Below are positions 1 through 8,393 of a stretch of 64,000 bases of DNA, one piece after another. Under the pieces are notes generated by a model. That model worked only from the letters and a program-made list of their open reading frames with translations. It was not told where the DNA came from and searched no databases. A program made the position numbers and the translations under genes. This stretch comes from Streptomyces sp. NRRL S-31 (GTDB taxonomy: Bacteria; Actinomycetota; Actinomycetes; Streptomycetales; Streptomycetaceae), in the NCBI RefSeq assembly GCF_000718775.1, contig NZ_JOCB01000044.1:1-64000 (forward strand), read 5' to 3'. Each line of letters begins with the position of its first letter. Positions within the stretch are counted from its first letter, which is position 1.

Positions 1-387
1 GTCCCCGACGGGGCGGACGACGGTGCCGGCGCGGCGGGCACCGGTGCCGACGGCCGCCCGGCCGCGGTGCCGCCCGCTTCCGCCGCCTGGCCGGACGGCA
101 CGGCCAGGGACACCGGGGGCTGGTCGCCCGCCGCGTCCGCCGCGCTCGCGGACGCCCGGGCCCGCGCCCGGCGCCGGGGCGCGTCCCGCGTCACCGGCAC
201 CGACCTGCTGGCGGCGCTCGCCGCCGACCCGCGCTCCCGGGCCGTGGAGGTCCTCGAACGCGCCGGCATCCCGGCCCGCGGGCTGACGGAGCGGATCGAG
301 GCCGGGGTCTGGGCCGGGGCTGGGACCGGCAAGCACGCCGACGACGGTGCGGCCCTCGCCCGGCGGCCGGAACCGTCCACCGACTGA
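1..387 (+). CDS. Clp N-terminal-domain protein, 3' part
   Basis: The reading frame is open from the first base, so the gene begins left of the window; 128 codons and a TGA stop are visible. The segment around GASRVTGTDLLAALAADP followed by 'AVEVLERAGI' has the look of a Clp_N repeat (helical adaptor- and substrate-contacting domain of ClpA/ClpC). The tail after it is a short, disordered, charged extension with no AAA+ module, so this is probably a small stand-alone Clp_N protein of the kind common in Streptomyces, not a ClpC ATPase. Its role is unknown; contact with the Clp protease is inferred only from the domain. What lies upstream cannot be seen. Confidence 0.6.
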   Translation, partial: VPDGADDGAGAAGTGADGRPAAVPPASAAWPDGTARDTGGWSPAASAALADARARARRRGASRVTGTDLLAALAADPRSRAVEVLERAGIPARGLTERIEAGVWAGAGTGKHADDGAALARRPEPSTD

Positions 388-439
388 GACAGGTGTCAAC
401 AGGGGTGACGCTCCTGTCGGCGCCTGTCATCATGTGCCG
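388..439 (+). promoter_or_regulatory. Promoter and inverted repeats before the first EamA gene
   Basis: A -35-like GTGACG (405-410) and -10-like CATCAT (428-433) are separated by 17 bases, so transcription would start at or next to the GTG at 440 (leaderless). GACAGG (388-393) is complementary to CCTGTC at 413-418 and 423-428, and ACAGG (399-403) pairs with CCTGT (413-417) around the -35 region, which suggests an operator. The regulator is unknown. Confidence 0.3.
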
Positions 440-1438
440 GTGCATACGTCTGTGAGCAGTCAGGACAGTCCCGGCAAGGGAGCCGGACTCGGTCTCGCGC
501 TCGGCTCGGCACTGGCCTTCGGCGGGTCCGGTGTCGCCGCGAAGCCGCTGATCGAGGCGGGACTCGACCCGCTGCACGTGGTGTGGCTGCGGGTGGCGGG
601 CGCCGCCCTGGTGATGCTGCCGCTCGCGGTACGCCACCGCGACCTGCCCCGCCGCCACCCCGCGCTGCTCGCCGGGTTCGGGCTGCTCGCCGTCGCCGGT
701 GTCCAGGCCTGCTACTTCGCCGCGCTCTCCCGGATACCGGTCGGGGTGGCCCTGCTCATCGAGTACCTGGCGCCCGCCCTGGTGCTCGGCTGGGTCCGGT
801 TCGTGCAGCGGCGGCCCGTCACCCGCGCCGCCGCGCTCGGCGTGGTCCTCGCCGCGGGCGGTCTCGCCTGTGTGGTCGAGGTCTGGTCGGGGCTCGGCTT
901 CGACGCGCTGGGCCTGGTGTTCGCCCTCGGCGCGGCCTGCTGCCAGGTCGGCTACTTCGTCCTGTCCGACCAGGGCGGCGACGCGGGGGCGGCGGCCCCG
1001 GACCCGCTCGGCGTCATCGCCTACGGGCTGCTCGTCGGCGCCGCCGTACTGACCGTCGTGGCCCGCCCGTGGAGCATGGACTGGCCGGTGCTGGCGGGCT
1101 CCGCGGACCTGAACGGCACCGCCGTACCGGCCGTCGCGCTGCTCGCCTGGATCGTGCTGGTCGCCACGGTCATCGCCTACATCACCGGAGTGCTGTCCGT
1201 GCGCCGGCTGTCGCCGCAGGTCGCCGGGGTCGTCGCCTGTCTGGAGGCGGTCATCGCGACCGTGCTGGCCTGGGTGCTGCTCGGCGAGCACCTGTCCGCC
1301 CCGCAGGTCGCCGGCGGCGCGGTCGTCCTGGTCGGCGCCTTCATCGCCCAGTCCTCGACCCCCGCCAAGGGCTCCCCGGAACCGGTCGCCTCCGGGGGCG
1401 CGGAAAGGGAGTTGTCCGCCCGGGGCACCGCGGCCTAG
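440..1438 (+). CDS. EamA/DMT-family membrane transporter
   Basis: Ten-helix drug/metabolite transporter (two EamA repeats), the family of amino-acid and metabolite exporters such as RhtA and YddG. Hydrophobic helices run from about residue 10 to 310; repeat 1 covers roughly residues 10-150 and repeat 2 roughly 160-315, each ending with the typical 'LGEHLSAPQVAGGAVVLVGA'-like stretch. The C-terminus is a short hydrophilic tail. I chose GTG 440 because residues upstream are not membrane-like and the start fits a leaderless transcript; GTG 452 is possible. A second EamA gene follows in the same direction, so the two may be paralogous exporters. The substrate cannot be inferred. Confidence 0.8.
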   Translation: MHTSVSSQDSPGKGAGLGLALGSALAFGGSGVAAKPLIEAGLDPLHVVWLRVAGAALVMLPLAVRHRDLPRRHPALLAGFGLLAVAGVQACYFAALSRIPVGVALLIEYLAPALVLGWVRFVQRRPVTRAAALGVVLAAGGLACVVEVWSGLGFDALGLVFALGAACCQVGYFVLSDQGGDAGAAAPDPLGVIAYGLLVGAAVLTVVARPWSMDWPVLAGSADLNGTAVPAVALLAWIVLVATVIAYITGVLSVRRLSPQVAGVVACLEAVIATVLAWVLLGEHLSAPQVAGGAVVLVGAFIAQSSTPAKGSPEPVASGGAERELSARGTAA

Positions 1439-1447
1439 GGTCGCCGC

Positions 1448-1489
1448 ATGGCGCAGAACGCACTCGTCCTCCCGCCCCCGGCCGCCTGA
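1448..1489 (+). CDS. Candidate 13-residue leader peptide
   Basis: An ATG with an AGGG ribosome-binding sequence seven bases upstream (overlapping the TAG stop of the previous gene) opens a 13-codon frame reading MAQNALVLPPPAA. It is followed 21 bases later by a perfect hairpin and then by the second EamA gene. Leu/Val/Pro codons in a short ORF before a hairpin resemble an attenuator leader, but this is pattern only and could be chance. Confidence 0.25.
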   Translation: MAQNALVLPPPAA

Positions 1490-1510
1490 GGCGGGCCTCC
1501 GGGACACGCG

Positions 1511-1530
1511 CCCGGCGCACGCGCGCCGGG
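1511..1530 (+). terminator. Hairpin between the two EamA genes
   Basis: CCCGGCGC (1511-1518) and GCGCCGGG (1523-1530) form a perfect 8-bp GC stem with a 4-base loop. There is no T-run, which is usual in this genus. It could terminate the first EamA transcript or act as an attenuator with the small upstream ORF. Confidence 0.45.
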
Positions 1531-1630
1531 CTGGACGGTGCTGCCCGCGGATGAAGTCAGCGCGCCCCGCCGCAGCGGGACGCTTACGAACTTCCGCGCC
1601 TTTCCGGCGCGCTTCCACGGAGAAGATCTG

Positions 1631-2575
1631 TTGCCGAACGCCGCCTCTGGCCTGCCCGTCGGGCGTGGCCTGCTCCTGTTGATCGTCACCGGTGTCGCCT
1701 GGGGCACCGCGGGCGCCACCGCCTCGCTGGTCTACCGGACCAGCGACATGGGCGCCGTCGCCCTCTCCTTCTGGCGCTGCGCGCTGGGGCTCGCCTTCCT
1801 GTCGGCCGGCCGCCTGCTGCGCCCGCGCGCTCGCCGCGCCGCCACCGCCCGGTCCCTGCGCCGTACGGTGGCGAGGGCGCTGGCCACCGGAGTCGGTCTC
1901 GCCGTGTTCCAGACCGCCTACTTCGCGGCGGTGGCGTCGACCGGCCTGGCCGTGGCCACCATCGTGACCCTCGGCGCGGGGCCCGTGCTCATCGCGCTCG
2001 GCGCACGACTGCTGCTCGGTGAGCGGCTCGGTGCCGGCGGGATCGCGGCGGTCGCCGGTGCGCTCGCCGGGCTGTCCGTGCTCACCCTCGGTGGCCCGGC
2101 CGCGACCGTCCGCCCGGCGGGTGTGCTGTCCGCGCTGGCCTCGGCCGCGGGCTACGCCCTCATGACCCTGCTCACCCGCCGCTGGGGCAGGGACGGCGAC
2201 GCGGACACCGCGGGCACCACCGTGGGAACCTTCGCCGTGACCAGCCTGTGCCTGCTGCCGTTCGCCGTCCAGGAGGGGCTGCTCCCGCACACCGCCCACC
2301 CGGTCCGGCTGCTGTGGCTACTGCTGTACATCGCCACGGTGCCCACGGCCCTCGCCTACGCGTGCTACTTCGCGGGAGCCGCGGTCGTCCGGTCCGCCAC
2401 CGTCTCCGTGATCATGCTGCTGGAACCGGTGGCCGCGGCCGTGCTCGCGGTCCTGCTGCTCGGCGAGCGGCTCACGGCGTCCACGACGGCCGGCGCGCTG
2501 CTCCTGCTCGGAGCCGTCGCGGGCCTGGCCGCGAGCGAGGCCCGCGACGCCCGGCGACAGCCGGAGCGGCTGTGA
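1631..2575 (+). CDS. EamA/DMT-family membrane transporter
   Basis: 314-residue ten-helix exporter-type protein with two EamA repeats (about residues 10-140 and 155-300) and the family's 'GLGERL'-type loop at the end of helix pairs. I chose TTG 1631 because GGAGAAG lies six bases upstream and the protein then begins directly before helix 1; longer starts add an Arg-rich non-membrane segment. It follows another EamA gene with about 190 intervening bases holding a hairpin and a possible leader ORF, so it may be separately regulated. Probable small-metabolite or amino-acid export; substrate unknown. Confidence 0.8.
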   Translation: MPNAASGLPVGRGLLLLIVTGVAWGTAGATASLVYRTSDMGAVALSFWRCALGLAFLSAGRLLRPRARRAATARSLRRTVARALATGVGLAVFQTAYFAAVASTGLAVATIVTLGAGPVLIALGARLLLGERLGAGGIAAVAGALAGLSVLTLGGPAATVRPAGVLSALASAAGYALMTLLTRRWGRDGDADTAGTTVGTFAVTSLCLLPFAVQEGLLPHTAHPVRLLWLLLYIATVPTALAYACYFAGAAVVRSATVSVIMLLEPVAAAVLAVLLLGERLTASTTAGALLLLGAVAGLAASEARDARRQPERL

Positions 2576-2910
2576 CCGGCGGGACCGCGCGGGAGCCGGC
2601 GCGTGTGCACCCGCCGGGCTGCGCGGCAGCCGGTGCCGGTGTGCCCTGCCGAGCCCTGCCGGAGTCGACCTGCTGACGTAGACCACCCTGGCGTGCCGCG
2701 CCGGGTCGCGCGCTAGGCGGCCGGTGGTGACTCGCCGGGCGGCCAAGAGGGGGCTCCGCCCCGATGGTCGCCCTCCGGGCCGCGCCGGAATCGGCCCCAT
2801 GCACCCCGCCGGGCCGGGCTCCAGGAGGCGGCCCCCCCGCCGGGCCCGGGAGTCGACCCCGGTGCCGCCCACCGGCCCCCGGGAGTCGGCCCCTCCGCGT
2901 CCCGGCGTCG
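2576..2910. other. Convergent intergenic region, no gene seen
   Basis: 335 bases between the 3' ends of an EamA gene and a flavin-family gene. Open frames here are unsupported shadows. The only pattern I see is a recurring GGAGTCG(A/G)CC motif (near 2660, 2850 and 2883) and short GC stems. No clear terminator was identified. Confidence 0.5.
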
Positions 2911-3591
2911 CTAGCGCGCCGTCAGGTAGTCCGGGAGTTCGGTGCCCGGTGCCAGGTCGGCGTCGGGGAGCGGGGTGCCGTAGCCCTTGCGCAGCGGGAC
3001 GACCCCGGCCCAGTGCGGCAGGGCGAGGTCCTCGGGCTCGTCGTGGACGCCGCCGGTGCGGACCTTGGCCGAGACCTCCTCCAGGTCGAGGCGGATCACC
3101 GCGGTGGCGGCCAGCTCCTTCTTGTTCGCGGGCCGGGAGTCGGCGGCCCGGCCCGGTACGACGTGGTCGACCAGCGCGTCCAGGGCCAGCCGCCGCTCCT
3201 CGGGGTCGGTGACCTCGTGGGCGACGCCGTGCACCACGACCGAGCGGTAGTTGATCGAGTGGTGGAAGGCCGAGCGGGCCAGCACCAGTCCGTCGACGTG
3301 GGTGACCGTCAGGCACACCGGCAGGCCCGGGTCGGCCCCGCCGGCCATCCGCAGCGGCCGGGACCCGGTCGAGCCGTGGACGTAGAGCCGCTCGCCGACG
3401 CGGCCGTACAGCGTCGGCAGGACCACCGGGGCGCCGTCCCGGACGAAGCCCAGGTGGCAGACGTACCCCTCGTCCAATATCGCGTGCACCAGCTCCCTGT
3501 CGTACGAGGCCCGGTCCGCGGAGCGCGTGGGCACGGTCCGGTCGGTCGGCGTGTAGGCGGCGGCCCGGGTGTCCTCGGTCGTGCCCTGCAT
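2911..3591 (-). CDS. Pyridoxamine 5'-phosphate oxidase-family flavoprotein
   Basis: 226-residue protein with the split-barrel FMN-binding fold of the pyridoxamine phosphate oxidase/flavin-nucleotide-binding family: an N-terminal 'YVCHLGFVRDGAPVVLPTLY' strand pair and a 'YVHGSTGSRPLR' turn are typical of the FMN site. ATG 3591 is preceded by GGAGG. The gene is divergent from a MocR/PdxR-type regulator, with the operator region in between, so it is probably the regulated target; MocR regulators sense PLP, which fits a role in vitamin B6 salvage or in an FMN- or F420-dependent reduction. True PdxH activity is not shown by the sequence. Confidence 0.7.
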   Translation of the reverse strand: MQGTTEDTRAAAYTPTDRTVPTRSADRASYDRELVHAILDEGYVCHLGFVRDGAPVVLPTLYGRVGERLYVHGSTGSRPLRMAGGADPGLPVCLTVTHVDGLVLARSAFHHSINYRSVVVHGVAHEVTDPEERRLALDALVDHVVPGRAADSRPANKKELAATAVIRLDLEEVSAKVRTGGVHDEPEDLALPHWAGVVPLRKGYGTPLPDADLAPGTELPDYLTAR

Positions 3592-3614
3592 GGCGGTCCT
3601 CCGTAGCGCTTCCG

Positions 3615-3644
3615 ATTGCACCAGGCATTGCACTAGTGCATAAT
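3615..3644 (+). promoter_or_regulatory. MocR promoter/operator
   Basis: Two direct copies of ATTGCAC (3615-3621 and 3627-3633); the second is the left half of the perfect palindrome TGCACTAGTGCA (3629-3640). TTGCAC (3616-3621) and CATAAT (3639-3644) are spaced 17 bases and make a good promoter for the regulator gene, with the repeats inside it. Paired direct repeats plus a palindrome between a MocR gene and its divergent neighbour are the expected autoregulatory arrangement. Confidence 0.6.
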
Positions 3645-4983
3645 GGATTTTGTGCTAGGAGAGTATCGGATCGAAGGGCGCGGCGCAGCCGAGATCGCCG
3701 CCGACGTCGAGCAGGCGGTCGGCGCGGGGCGGCTCCGGCCGGGCCAGAACCTCCCTCCCATGCGGGAGTTGGCCGCTCGACTGGGCGTGAATCCCAACAC
3801 GGTCGCCGCCGCCTACCGCACCCTGCGCGAACGCGGGGTGATCGAGACCGCCGGCCGCAGGGGCAGTCGCGTCCGCGCCCGACCCGCCACCACCGAGCGG
3901 GAGGAACTGCGTGTGGAGGTGCCCCCCGGGGGCCGCGACCTGTCCACCGGCAACCCCGACCCCTCCCTGCTGCCCCGCCTCGCCCCGGCCCTCCTCCCGG
4001 CGGCGGAGGAGGGCGACCGGCGGCCCGTCCTGTACGGCGCCGACCCCCTCGACGCGGACCTCGTCCGGCTCGCCCGCGCCGGACTCGACGCCGACGGCGT
4101 CCCCGGCGGCCCGCTGACGGTGACCTCCGGCTCCCTCGACGCCGTCGAACGCGTCCTCGCCGCCCACCTCAGGCCCGGCGACGCGGTCGCGGTCGAGGAC
4201 CCGGGCTGGGGGAGCCTGCTCGATCTGATCCCCGCGCTCGGACTGCGCACGCTCCCCGTCGGCGTGGACGACGACGGCCCGCGCGCCGACGACCTGCGCC
4301 GGGCCCTGGAGTCGGGGGCCCGCGCCCTGATCGTGACCGACCGCGCCCAGAACCCGACCGGTGCCTCGCTGAGCGGTGCCCGCGCGCGGGCCCTGCGCGC
4401 GGTGCTGGGGCACCACCCGGGGACCCTGCTCATCGAGGACGACCACGGCCACGGCATCGTCGACCTGCCCCTGCACCCGCTCGCCGGCGTGACCCGCCAC
4501 TGGGCCTTCGTCCGCTCGGCCGCCAAGGTGTACGGACCCGATCTGCGCGTGGCCGTGCTGGCCGGCGACCAGGTCACCGTCGACCGGGTGCGGGGCCGAC
4601 AGCGTCTCGGCCCCGGCTGGGTCAGCCTGCTGCTCCAGCGGGCCTGGGCCCGGCTGTGGGCGGACGGCGCGGTGGACCGGGCGGCGGTGGCGCGGTCGTA
4701 CGGCGCGCGCCGGGACGCCCTCGTCGACGCGCTGGCGGAACGCGGGGTCGCCGCCCACGGCCGCAGCGGCATGAACGTCTGGGTGCCGGTCCCGGACGAG
4801 ACCGGCGCGGTGGCCCGCCTCGTGCGGGCCGGGTGGGCGGTGGCGCCCGGCGCCCGCTTCCGCCTCGCCTCCCCCCAGGGCATCCGCGTCACGGTGTCAC
4901 CGCTCACCGAGGCGGACATCACCCCGCTGGCGGACGCGGTGGCGGCGGCGGTACGCCCGAGCCCGGCGCGCGCCTACGGCTGA
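3643..4983 (+). CDS. MocR/PdxR-type GntR regulator with aminotransferase domain
   Basis: 446 residues. Residues about 5-75 are a GntR winged helix ('MRELAARLGVNPNTVAAAYRT'); residues about 100-440 are a fold-type I aminotransferase domain with the PLP-lysine region near 'FVRSAAKVYGPDLRVAVL' and 'NPTGASLS' upstream. This architecture belongs to the MocR/PdxR family, which uses PLP or its aldimines as effector. The ATG at 3643 overlaps the predicted -10 box, so the true start may be GTG 3652 on a leaderless mRNA. It probably controls the divergent flavin-family gene. Confidence 0.85.
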   Translation: MDFVLGEYRIEGRGAAEIAADVEQAVGAGRLRPGQNLPPMRELAARLGVNPNTVAAAYRTLRERGVIETAGRRGSRVRARPATTEREELRVEVPPGGRDLSTGNPDPSLLPRLAPALLPAAEEGDRRPVLYGADPLDADLVRLARAGLDADGVPGGPLTVTSGSLDAVERVLAAHLRPGDAVAVEDPGWGSLLDLIPALGLRTLPVGVDDDGPRADDLRRALESGARALIVTDRAQNPTGASLSGARARALRAVLGHHPGTLLIEDDHGHGIVDLPLHPLAGVTRHWAFVRSAAKVYGPDLRVAVLAGDQVTVDRVRGRQRLGPGWVSLLLQRAWARLWADGAVDRAAVARSYGARRDALVDALAERGVAAHGRSGMNVWVPVPDETGAVARLVRAGWAVAPGARFRLASPQGIRVTVSPLTEADITPLADAVAAAVRPSPARAYG

Positions 4984-5027
4984 CCGCGACCGGGAGAGGG
5001 GGCGGGCGGGCGCCGGGTGGTTCGGCC

Positions 5028-5059
5028 GGTCGCTGAAGGGCCCGGTCGCTGAAGGGCCC
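5028..5059. repeat. Perfect 16-bp tandem duplication
   Basis: GGTCGCTGAAGGGCCC occurs twice head to tail (5028-5043, 5044-5059) between the 3' ends of the MocR and EamA genes. One of several short tandem duplications near gene ends in this window. Confidence 0.9.
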
Positions 5060-5089
5060 GGCCGCCCGGCGGCCCCGCCCCGGCCTTCC

Positions 5090-6028
5090 TCAGGTGCTCT
5101 TCGGCCTGACCTGGGTGAGCGCGGCTCCCGCGAGGACGATCACCGCGCCCACCGGCGTCGTCCACCGCAGCGACTCCCCGAGGATCGCCACCCCCGCGGC
5201 CGTGGCGATGACCGGGATGAAGTACGTGACCATCTGGGCGGTGGTCGGACCCACCTCGGCGACCAGCCCGTACTGGATCAGCACCGCCAGCCCCGTCCCC
5301 AGCGCGCCCAGCGCGGCCACGGCCAGCAGCGGAACGGGCGCGAAACGCTCGGGAACGCCGGTGAACAGCGGCGTCACCAGGGCGAGCTGCACCGTGGCCA
5401 GCAGCAACTGCCCGCCCGTCATCGACAGGTGGGAGTTCCCGGTGCCCGCCAGCGTCCGCCGGACGTAGATCCATCCCACCGGATAGCTCAGCGAGGCCAG
5501 CAGCGCCATCGCCGTGCCCGTGGCGTCCAGCCCGTGGAAGCCCTGCCAGACGCCCAGCACCGTCAGCACGCCCAGGAAGCCGAGTCCGAGGCCGGCGACC
5601 CGGACCCGGGTGGGCCGGTCCTCGGAGAGCGCGACCAGGGACAGGGCCATCCCCCACAGGGGCGAGGTGGCGTTGCAGATGCCGGCCAGCGTGGACGGGA
5701 TCGTCAGCTCGGAGTAGGCGAACAGGGAGAACGGCACAGCGTTCAGCAGGAACGCGGCGACCGCCATGCGCCCCCACAGCCGGGCCCCGCGCGGCAGCCG
5801 CTCCCGCTTCACGGCCATCGCCGCCACCAGCACCGCCGTGCCGAACGCCAGCCGTCCGAGGGTGACCTGGAAGGGGGCGTACCCCTCGGTCCCCACCTTG
5901 ATCAGCAGGAAGCTGAAGCCCCAGATCAGCGACAGCGCGCCGAAACGGAGGCGCCAGTCCAGGCGGGCGCGGGGACGGGCGGCGGCGGGAACGGGGAACT
6001 GGGTCCGGGGCGTGCTGACCGTGCTCAT
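5090..6028 (-). CDS. EamA/DMT-family transporter
   Basis: 312-residue ten-helix EamA protein with a 25-residue cytoplasmic N-terminus, two repeats (about residues 30-160 and 170-305) and a short basic tail. It is divergent from a LysR-type regulator across about 70 bases, the usual arrangement in which the regulator controls the exporter. Substrate unknown; an amino acid or toxic metabolite is plausible from the family. Confidence 0.8.
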   Translation of the reverse strand: MSTVSTPRTQFPVPAAARPRARLDWRLRFGALSLIWGFSFLLIKVGTEGYAPFQVTLGRLAFGTAVLVAAMAVKRERLPRGARLWGRMAVAAFLLNAVPFSLFAYSELTIPSTLAGICNATSPLWGMALSLVALSEDRPTRVRVAGLGLGFLGVLTVLGVWQGFHGLDATGTAMALLASLSYPVGWIYVRRTLAGTGNSHLSMTGGQLLLATVQLALVTPLFTGVPERFAPVPLLAVAALGALGTGLAVLIQYGLVAEVGPTTAQMVTYFIPVIATAAGVAILGESLRWTTPVGAVIVLAGAALTQVRPKST

Positions 6029-6080
6029 GGCGCCACGATGCCGGAGGCGACGTCGTAGGACAATCGAGATTTTCCGCCTG

Positions 6081-6100
6081 GTATCTCTTAGTATCGCTTA
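6081..6100. promoter_or_regulatory. Direct repeat in LysR/EamA divergent promoter
   Basis: GTATCTCTTA and GTATCGCTTA (6081-6090, 6091-6100) are adjacent 10-bp direct repeats with one mismatch, one base before the LysR start codon and within the divergent promoter region. A candidate regulator-binding or -10 element. Confidence 0.4.
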
Positions 6101-6101
6101 C

Positions 6102-7004
6102 ATGTTGAACCTGGAGCGTCTGCGCACCCTGGACGCGCTGGCCCGGCACGGCTCGGTCAGCGCCGCCGCCGAGGCCCTGCACGTCACGACGTCGGCGGTC
6201 TCACAGCAGCTGGGCAAGCTGGAGCGCGAGATCGGCCAGCAGCTCCTCGCCAAGAACGGCCGCGGGGTACGGCTCACGGACGCCGGCCGGCTGCTGTCGG
6301 AGCACGCGGGGCGCATCCTGTCGCAGGTCGAACTGGCCGAGTCGGACCTGGAGGCGCACCGCGGCCAGGTCGTCGGCGAACTTAGGCTGTCGGCGTTCCC
6401 CACGGCCGCGCGCGGACTGTTCCCCGCCGCGCTCGGCGCGCTGCGCACCGAGCACCCGGGGCTGCGGGTGCGCTCCAGCGAGCTGGAACCGGAGCAGGGC
6501 ATCGCCGGGGTCGTCCGCGGCGACCTCGACCTCGCGGTGGTCCTGGACTGGTACAACAAGCCGATGCCCGTGCCCGACGGACTGGTCAAGGAGCCCCTGC
6601 TGGACGACCCGGCGGACGTCGCCCTGCCTGTCGGGCACCGGCTCGCCGACCGGGACGAGGTGGAGCTGACCGAGTTCGCCGAGGACGAGTGGATCACCTG
6701 GGGCTCGGGCGAGTTCTGCCACGAGTGGCTGATGTTCACCCTGCGCTCCAAGGGCGTCGAGCCGATCGTCGGCCACCGCGCCGGCGAGACCCACACCCAG
6801 CTCGGCCTCGTCGCGGCCGGCCTCGGCGTCTGCATAGCGCCGCTGCTGGGCCGCCACCCGGTGCCCGAGGGCGTGGTCCTGCTGCCGCTGAAGCAGCGCG
6901 TGCGCCGCCATGTGTACGTGATCTGGCGGGCGGACGCCGACCGCCGCCCCTCGATCCGGGCCGCGGTGGAGGCCCTGCGCACGGCCGCACGGCAGGTCGG
7001 CTGA
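6102..7004 (+). CDS. LysR-family transcriptional regulator
   Basis: 300 residues, the usual LysR length. Residues 1-60 are the winged helix ('LDALARHGSVSAAAEALHVTT' then 'SAVSQQLGKLEREIGQQLL'), residues about 90-295 the periplasmic-binding-like effector domain. ATG 6102 gives the canonical LysR start; a longer frame upstream runs back through the divergent gene and is a shadow. It probably regulates the divergent EamA transporter, with the direct repeat just before its start codon as a candidate site. Effector unknown. Confidence 0.85.
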   Translation: MLNLERLRTLDALARHGSVSAAAEALHVTTSAVSQQLGKLEREIGQQLLAKNGRGVRLTDAGRLLSEHAGRILSQVELAESDLEAHRGQVVGELRLSAFPTAARGLFPAALGALRTEHPGLRVRSSELEPEQGIAGVVRGDLDLAVVLDWYNKPMPVPDGLVKEPLLDDPADVALPVGHRLADRDEVELTEFAEDEWITWGSGEFCHEWLMFTLRSKGVEPIVGHRAGETHTQLGLVAAGLGVCIAPLLGRHPVPEGVVLLPLKQRVRRHVYVIWRADADRRPSIRAAVEALRTAARQVG

Positions 7005-7145
7005 ACCTTCCGGCGCCCCCGGCCCTGGGTGCTCGATTCCAGGGGGGGCAGTGCTGTCCCAGGGCAGGTTGACGGAGACGGGTGGAGGGCGTCCGCGTGG
7101 GACATCGTCGGCTTCGGCGGTTCCGTGAACGATTACAGTGGCGCG

Positions 7146-7694
7146 ATGTTCGAAGGCAGGTTGGTAAGGCTGCGTGCGCTGCGCTCCGAAGACGCGGAGC
7201 ATCATCTCCGGTGGCGCAACGATCCCGAAGTGGTGCGCTGGGCCACGGCCGGCGATCCGTGCTTCGGCCCGGTCACGGCGGAGGCGATCGGTCTCGGCTT
7301 CGAGACCATGCTGCGTCTGAATCCGAGGGAGTCGGCCGTGTTCACGGTCGAGGACCTGGAGGGCGGAAGCGTGATCGGCATGGCCGATTACCGGGACGTG
7401 GACCCGTACGCCGGGGTGGCCACGCTGGGAGTGACCATCGGCGAGCGGGAGTTCTGGGGCCGTGGCCACGGCAGTGACGCGCTGCGGCTGCTCGTGGACC
7501 ACCTGTTCGGCGCGTACGGCCTGAGCCGGCTGGAGCTGGATACCTGGAGCGGCAACGAGCGCGCCGTGCGCGCCTTCACCAGGCTGGGTTTCCGCGAGGA
7601 GGGTCGCCGCCGGTCGGCCGTGCCGCTGGACGGGAAGCGCTACGACAGGGTGCTCTTCGGGATGCTCCGCGAGGAATGGGCGAACCCCGCATGA
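7146..7694 (+). CDS. GNAT-family N-acetyltransferase (RimJ/RimL type)
   Basis: 182 residues with the features of the RimJ/RimL-like Acetyltransf_3 group: an N-terminal 'VRLRALRSEDAEHHLRWRNDPEVVR' segment, an acetyl-CoA pyrophosphate loop near 'REFWGRGHGSDALRLL', and a C-terminal 'NERAVRAFTRLGFREEG' helix-strand typical of the fold. ATG 7146 begins exactly where family members start; GTG 7125 is an alternative with no better ribosome site. It stands alone and is convergent with the next gene. Acetylates an unknown amine; ribosomal-protein or small-molecule acetylation are both possible. Confidence 0.75.
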   Translation: MFEGRLVRLRALRSEDAEHHLRWRNDPEVVRWATAGDPCFGPVTAEAIGLGFETMLRLNPRESAVFTVEDLEGGSVIGMADYRDVDPYAGVATLGVTIGEREFWGRGHGSDALRLLVDHLFGAYGLSRLELDTWSGNERAVRAFTRLGFREEGRRRSAVPLDGKRYDRVLFGMLREEWANPA

Positions 7695-7700
7695 CGGCGT

Positions 7701-7787
7701 AGACGATCTTCGGGGGCTGTCCGCGGACGCGCGGAGAGGGCGCCGAAGATCACCGTACGATCACTGACCCCTCGGAATGGATCGTCT
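7701..7787. terminator. Nested inverted repeats between convergent genes
   Basis: Two nested inverted repeats: AGACGATC (7701-7708) with GATCGTCT (7780-7787), and GATCTTCGG (7705-7713) with CCGAAGATC (7743-7751). They lie between a forward and a reverse gene end and could serve as a bidirectional terminator; the outer arm overlaps the stop codon of the reverse gene. Confidence 0.5.
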
Positions 7788-8253
7788 AGCCGCCGAGCTT
7801 GCGGAAGTCCCAGGAGACGATCTTCTCCGGGGTCAGCCGGACCCAGGCGTGACGGCCGTCGTGCGGCATCTCGTCCAGGCCGAAGTTCTTGCGCGCGAAC
7901 AGCGTCTCGGCCGTGTCCAGTTCGGCGCACGGCTCGCCCCGGCGCGGTACCTCGCCCACGAACTCCACCCGGCCGGCCAGCTCGACCCCGCGTAGTTCGT
8001 CGTACTCCTCGCCGGAGTCGACCACGACGGCCAGCCGCGGATCGCGGCGCAACTGCGCCCAGCGCCGGCTGCGCACCACCGAGTACAGCCACAGCGACGT
8101 GCCGTCCCAGGCGAACCACAGCGCGCTCACGTGCGGTGCGCCGTCGGCCGACACGGTCGCGACCCGGCAGGTGCGCCGGGTGGTGAGGAACTCGTCCAGC
8201 TCCCCGGGCGTCATCATGATCCTCCGGCCCCGGCGCTGCTGCGTGACGGTCAT
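7786..8253 (-). CDS. PPOX-class flavin/F420-dependent protein
   Basis: 155-residue split-barrel protein of the pyridoxamine phosphate oxidase-like superfamily: 'RTCRVATVSADGAPHVSALWFAWDG' is the typical first beta-hairpin and 'RDPRLAVVVDSGEEYDELRGVEL' the cofactor-facing segment. Actinobacterial proteins of this size and pattern are often F420-dependent reductases, but FMN is not excluded. I chose ATG 8253 because a GGGGG purine run precedes it; a start at 8319 would add an Arg-rich segment. Divergent from the isochorismatase-like gene. Confidence 0.65.
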   Translation of the reverse strand: MTVTQQRRGRRIMMTPGELDEFLTTRRTCRVATVSADGAPHVSALWFAWDGTSLWLYSVVRSRRWAQLRRDPRLAVVVDSGEEYDELRGVELAGRVEFVGEVPRRGEPCAELDTAETLFARKNFGLDEMPHDGRHAWVRLTPEKIVSWDFRKLGG

Positions 8254-8393
8254 GCGGCCCCCTCTTCTCCCACGTCGTGCCCGAGAACTATCGTGCTCCC
8301 ACTGATCCTCTGACATCACGTCAGAGAAGGGAACGGGTCGGACACCGGAGCACCGGTACCGGTCCGCACCGGGTCGTCCGCCAAGGGAGCGCC

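Noticed and set aside
191..2299. 702-codon open frame on the reverse strand
   Set aside because: Runs antisense to two clear EamA genes; Gly/Arg/Gln-rich without any domain, a typical high-GC shadow.
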